From NCBI GenBank assembly GCA_043812055.1, contig JBDRMN010000002.1, positions 1 through 14,980 on the forward strand: a stretch of 14,980 nucleotides of DNA, read 5' to 3'. This document shows, piece by piece, positions 12,907-14,980 of the stretch. Made by a program: the position numbers and the translations under genes. Every line of letters begins with the position of its first letter. Positions within the stretch are counted from its first letter, which is position 1. The notes below the pieces were generated by a model that saw only the letters and a list, made by a program, of their open reading frames with translations, was not told the DNA's origin and did not search any database. The DNA comes from JBDRMN01 sp043812055. GTDB lineage: Bacteria > Patescibacteriota > Gracilibacteria > JAHISY01.

Positions 12907-12941
12907 CCCTCCGTAGTTCGTCGCGGCGAACGAAGGACGGG
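12907..12941. repeat. GC-rich imperfect inverted repeat
   Basis: CCGTAGTTCG (12911-12920) pairs with CGAACGAAGG (12927-12936) with two mismatches; the core GTTCG/CGAAC is perfect. The CCC/GGG ends can extend the stem with mismatches. It begins about 25 bp after the stop of the CcdA-like gene and might act as its terminator or be another dispersed palindrome. Confidence 0.55.
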
Positions 12942-12961
12942 TTCTCTAGTTCCTAGAACCT
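12941..12961. repeat. Degenerate 7-bp tandem repeat downstream of the CcdA-like gene
   Basis: On the minus strand the units read AGGTTCT, AGGAACT and AGAGAAC. The first unit is identical to the heptamer repeated three times at 2646-2666, almost 10 kb away. The stretch also contains GGTTCT/AGAACC as a small inverted repeat. Confidence 0.45.
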
Positions 12962-12966
12962 ATCCC

Positions 12967-14262
12967 CTAACTAAACCTCAACAGCTCCGGCGCAAAGATC
13001 AAGAGAGCCCCGAGTAGTAGCATCAGCGTTCCTCCCACGAGGTTGCTGTACTTGGAATACTTCTGTGTCACGCCCAGGTACTGCACTCCGACCAGCGCAA
13101 TCGCAAACACAATGACATCGTCAATCATGTAGAAGAGTGTGTAAAGCAGGATCAGCAGCTGTTCTGTGAGTGTGCTCAGCATATTGATATCGAGGATCTT
13201 CGTGAAGGCTTGGGGAATCCCGATTGAGCAGGCGAATTCGATTACATTTACGGAGAAAGCCAGCCCCAGTATTCCCGCTCCTGTAATCCAGGTCAGCGGT
13301 TGGACAACCAAATCCTTGATTTTGGAGTGAATTTTGGCTCGCTGTTCGGAATTGGTGACTTTACAGGTACCGTCACTCGTAATCCCCTCGTAAAGGAAAA
13401 ACACTCCCCCGCCGATCGCGATCAGGCCTACGACTGGGGTTACGTAGCGATCCAACCCCACGAAATCCCAAGTAGTAAACCAGACATTCAGAATCAGGTA
13501 ATACATTGTCGCCTCGGCCAAGATAAAGATCCCGGCGATTTGGAACATCTTTCGCCGGTCTCCGATTTGTAGCAGCACAATCAAAAAGGTAACGAGCACC
13601 CACATCGCGCAGGGATTGAAACCATCGATGAATCCGAGTACTGCGGAAATCGTCGGCAGCGAGTATTTCGCAATGTCGATAACTCCGATCATGGGAACGT
13701 CCACGAGGAAGCGTTCATCCGGTGGAGCGATGCAGGCTTCTCCGGTTTCTTCACACACTGCACCCTCAACCGTTTCTACATTGCCTTTTGAACCTCCGAC
13801 CGCAATAAATTCTGGAAAATCAAGCGTGTACTGATCTTCACTGACATCGAGAATCTCGATCAGCCGGACTCCTGTCGTTTGCGGCGAACCGAAACCCTGA
13901 ATGATGACATTACCAATGAGAGTAATCGGTGTCGCTTTCGGAATGTCCTCCAGAGTCGTCAGCTGATCGAAGTGTTCGTAATGCGTCGGCTCACCGATAT
14001 CATGGTAAAACGCCTCAAAATCATCACGCTCATGAGAAAGCTTCTCGAGGAACTCTTCCTCATCTGCACAGTGCGAACAACCCTCCCGGACGAAAACATT
14101 TACCGGCGTCTTGGCTAGTTCTGAATTACGAGTGGCATTAACACTATCACTCCAGCCAGAGGCTGGTCCGCCCGTGGCGGAAACACTAATACTGTCTTCA
14201 GCAAAAGCAGGCTGAAAAGACAGAAATAGTAAGAGGAATGAAAGAAGGATTTTTTTGAACAT
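12967..14262 (-). CDS. Exported thioredoxin-fold/CcdA-like (DsbD-type) membrane oxidoreductase
   Basis: The 431-residue protein probably moves reducing equivalents across the cytoplasmic membrane. Residues 1-21 are a signal peptide with a likely AFA|E cleavage site. Residues about 52-145 form a thioredoxin/glutaredoxin-like domain with C62-x-x-C65 (CSHC) and a cis-Pro candidate at T111-P112. From about 196 on there are about six TM segments of CcdA/DsbD-beta type. The conserved membrane cysteines are C218 in GFNPCAM and C345 in EFACSIGIP, the pair expected to shuttle electrons. DsbD-type proteins have the same parts; here the soluble domain is N-terminal. Two further cysteines (C170, C177) lie in the linker and C300 in a loop. 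The partner substrate is unknown. The ATG at 14262 has only a weak AGG upstream. It lies 33 bp after the 126-residue gene. Confidence 0.85.
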   Translation of the reverse strand: MFKKILLSFLLLFLSFQPAFAEDSISVSATGGPASGWSDSVNATRNSELAKTPVNVFVREGCSHCADEEEFLEKLSHERDDFEAFYHDIGEPTHYEHFDQLTTLEDIPKATPITLIGNVIIQGFGSPQTTGVRLIEILDVSEDQYTLDFPEFIAVGGSKGNVETVEGAVCEETGEACIAPPDERFLVDVPMIGVIDIAKYSLPTISAVLGFIDGFNPCAMWVLVTFLIVLLQIGDRRKMFQIAGIFILAEATMYYLILNVWFTTWDFVGLDRYVTPVVGLIAIGGGVFFLYEGITSDGTCKVTNSEQRAKIHSKIKDLVVQPLTWITGAGILGLAFSVNVIEFACSIGIPQAFTKILDINMLSTLTEQLLILLYTLFYMIDDVIVFAIALVGVQYLGVTQKYSKYSNLVGGTLMLLLGALLIFAPELLRFS

Positions 14263-14282
14263 TCGTAAAAAACAACCTGCGG

Positions 14283-14288
14283 ATTTTA
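14283..14288 (-). promoter_or_regulatory. Candidate -10 box for the CcdA-like gene
   Basis: TAAAAT within GCTAAAAT lies 20 nt upstream of the ATG, in the 33-bp gap after the 126-residue gene. The same octamer precedes sprT and rpsG. If functional, the gene has a short leader of about 13 nt and its own promoter. No -35 was recognised. Confidence 0.25.
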
Positions 14289-14295
14289 GCGGAAA

Positions 14296-14676
14296 TCAGA
14301 CTGGAGGTAAATTTGGTCTAGGTATGGGCGTGTGAGATCCTCTGAAAAGCTTTTCCAACTTATCTTTTGTAGTGCCCAAAAGCACCGCCAATTCATCTGG
14401 CGTGGTAACAGTTTCAATATAGCACCTTGTGAAATAGCGAAAAGTGATCTCAACAACTCTAGCTCCTAGATCTAGCCAAATGCATCTATGACCTTGACCT
14501 TCTTCGAGCAAAGACCCCAAAGCGTTTTCTAAATTACCAGAACCATTGCAACCATTCCGGAAAGCTGACTCGCCTCTTTCTCGCAGCATCTTGATAAAGA
14601 ACTGAACAGCCTGCTCCTGCAAATCCTGATCAGATTGATCGGGGGGTGCTTCTGTCTGATCAGCTTTCTTTTTCAA
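14296..14676 (-). CDS. Uncharacterised small protein with HTH-like C-terminal module
   Basis: I do not recognise a family for these 126 residues. The N-terminus (1-22) is polar and Gln/Asp-rich. A middle part with NALGSLLEEG, CIWLDLGARVVEITFRYF and three cysteines (C43, C65, C85) looks like a small alpha/beta domain. Residues 92-113, TPDELAVLLGTTKDKLEKLF plus RG, have the spacing of a helix-turn-helix (LA..LG.....L..LF.G), and a proline-rich tail ends the protein. Residues 92-123 align without gaps to the end of the neighbouring upstream small protein (12 of 32 identical). DNA binding is a possibility, not shown. The start is TTG (14676-14674), the first possible start after an in-frame TAA; M30 is an alternative. 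No Shine-Dalgarno. It is probably co-transcribed with its neighbour, 41 bp upstream. Confidence 0.65.
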   Translation of the reverse strand: MKKKADQTEAPPDQSDQDLQEQAVQFFIKMLRERGESAFRNGCNGSGNLENALGSLLEEGQGHRCIWLDLGARVVEITFRYFTRCYIETVTTPDELAVLLGTTKDKLEKLFRGSHTPIPRPNLPPV

Positions 14677-14717
14677 TTCGAGTAAATTAACTAAGGCCTG
14701 ATTTTAAATAGTTTCAA

Positions 14718-14936
14718 CTAGGCAGAACGCGACACTAGTTCTGGTTTGGGTTCAGCAGGGTAGTACCCGTCAAAAACATCTTTTAGACTCCTCCTCCCGG
14801 CTTCAAGCTGCCGAGCCAATTCGTCCATTGTCAAATTAATGTTACGATTGCAGCAATTAGGGTTACCTTTTGGTTTCAGGACTAGGGTATCTTGGTGGCA
14901 ACCTAATCCTGCTTTAGCATGCCTAGAAGTACTCAC
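14718..14936 (-). CDS. Uncharacterised 72-residue protein, related at its C-terminus to the next gene
   Basis: No family is recognised. The start is best placed at GTG 14936-14934, six bases after a strong AAAGGAG, rather than at the TTG two codons earlier that directly abuts the ribosome binding site. The N-terminal half is basic with three cysteines (C13, C28, C29) and two histidines (H6, H14), possibly a metal site. Residues 36-57 (TMDELARQLEAGRRSLKDVF plus DG) and the following P.P.L tail align with residues 92-123 of the next protein. Conserved positions include T, D, E, L, A, L, L, F, G, P, P, L. The two are probably tandem, partly paralogous genes. Stop TAG. Confidence 0.6.
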   Translation of the reverse strand: MSTSRHAKAGLGCHQDTLVLKPKGNPNCCNRNINLTMDELARQLEAGRRSLKDVFDGYYPAEPKPELVSRSA

Positions 14937-14942
14937 ACCCAA

Positions 14943-14949
14943 CTCCTTT
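14943..14949 (-). promoter_or_regulatory. Strong ribosome binding site AAAGGAG
   Basis: AAAGGAG on the minus strand lies 6 nt before GTG 14936 and is flush against TTG 14942, so it decides for the GTG start. It is the only canonical, well-spaced Shine-Dalgarno I find before a gene in the window. Confidence 0.6.
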
Positions 14950-14980
14950 CAATGAAGAAAGAACTATTCAAGAACTGTTA

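Larger units (their letters stand above)
12590..12966. other. 377-bp spacer upstream of rpoB
   Basis: No gene is supported here. From the CcdA-like stop toward rpoB (high to low coordinates) it holds: a period-7 stretch (12961-12941), a GC-rich imperfect inverted repeat (12941-12907), a perfect 30-bp palindrome (12894-12865), a 17-bp-stem hairpin (12840-12799), a possible small structured element (12790-12754), a -10-like TATAAT (12679-12674), an inverted repeat near the predicted start site (12671-12650) and an AAGGAGG (12633-12627) unsuited to rpoB. Confidence 0.7.

Overview
The window looks like a chromosomal piece of a bacterium with a compact, mostly Shine-Dalgarno-free genome. My best guess is Patescibacteria (Candidate Phyla Radiation). 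The guess rests on general feel: a basic N-terminal extension on RpoB, a charged helical insertion in RpoC, TTG/GTG starts, few Shine-Dalgarno sequences and palindrome-rich spacers. No 16S or marker tree was possible, so this is inference. TAA, TAG and TGA are all used as terminators, which fits the standard code (table 11). Every gene I accept lies on the minus strand, so transcription runs from high to low coordinates.

In transcription order the window holds: two small proteins of unknown function that share a C-terminal module (14936-14718 and 14676-14296); an exported thioredoxin-fold/CcdA-like membrane oxidoreductase (14262-12967); a 377-bp spacer with several palindromes and the likely rpoB promoter (12966-12590); rpoB (12589-8837); rpoC interrupted by an in-frame TAA (8681-7065 and 7064-4809); rpsL (4651-4223); an 81-residue protein ending in two YGWAG repeats (4095-3850); rpsG (3751-3278); a SprT-like metalloprotease (3183-2713); a CHASE2-type class III adenylyl cyclase (2624-603); a stand-alone cyclic-nucleotide-binding protein (566-159); and the first 18 codons of an IS200-like transposase running off the window (56-1).

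The core is an information-processing cluster: RNA polymerase beta and beta', then ribosomal proteins S12 and S7. fusA and tuf, which often follow rpsG, are absent here. Downstream is a two-gene cAMP module in which the cyclase makes the second messenger and the small binding protein probably senses it.

Three things stand out. First, the rpoC reading frame is broken by TAA ATG directly after the third catalytic aspartate of NADFDGD, where homologues have Gln-Met. Second, an 81-residue peptide with a repeated aromatic/glycine tail is inserted between rpsL and rpsG. Third, most spacers carry short tandem arrays with a 7-bp period and different unit sequences, and several spacers also hold REP-like palindromes.
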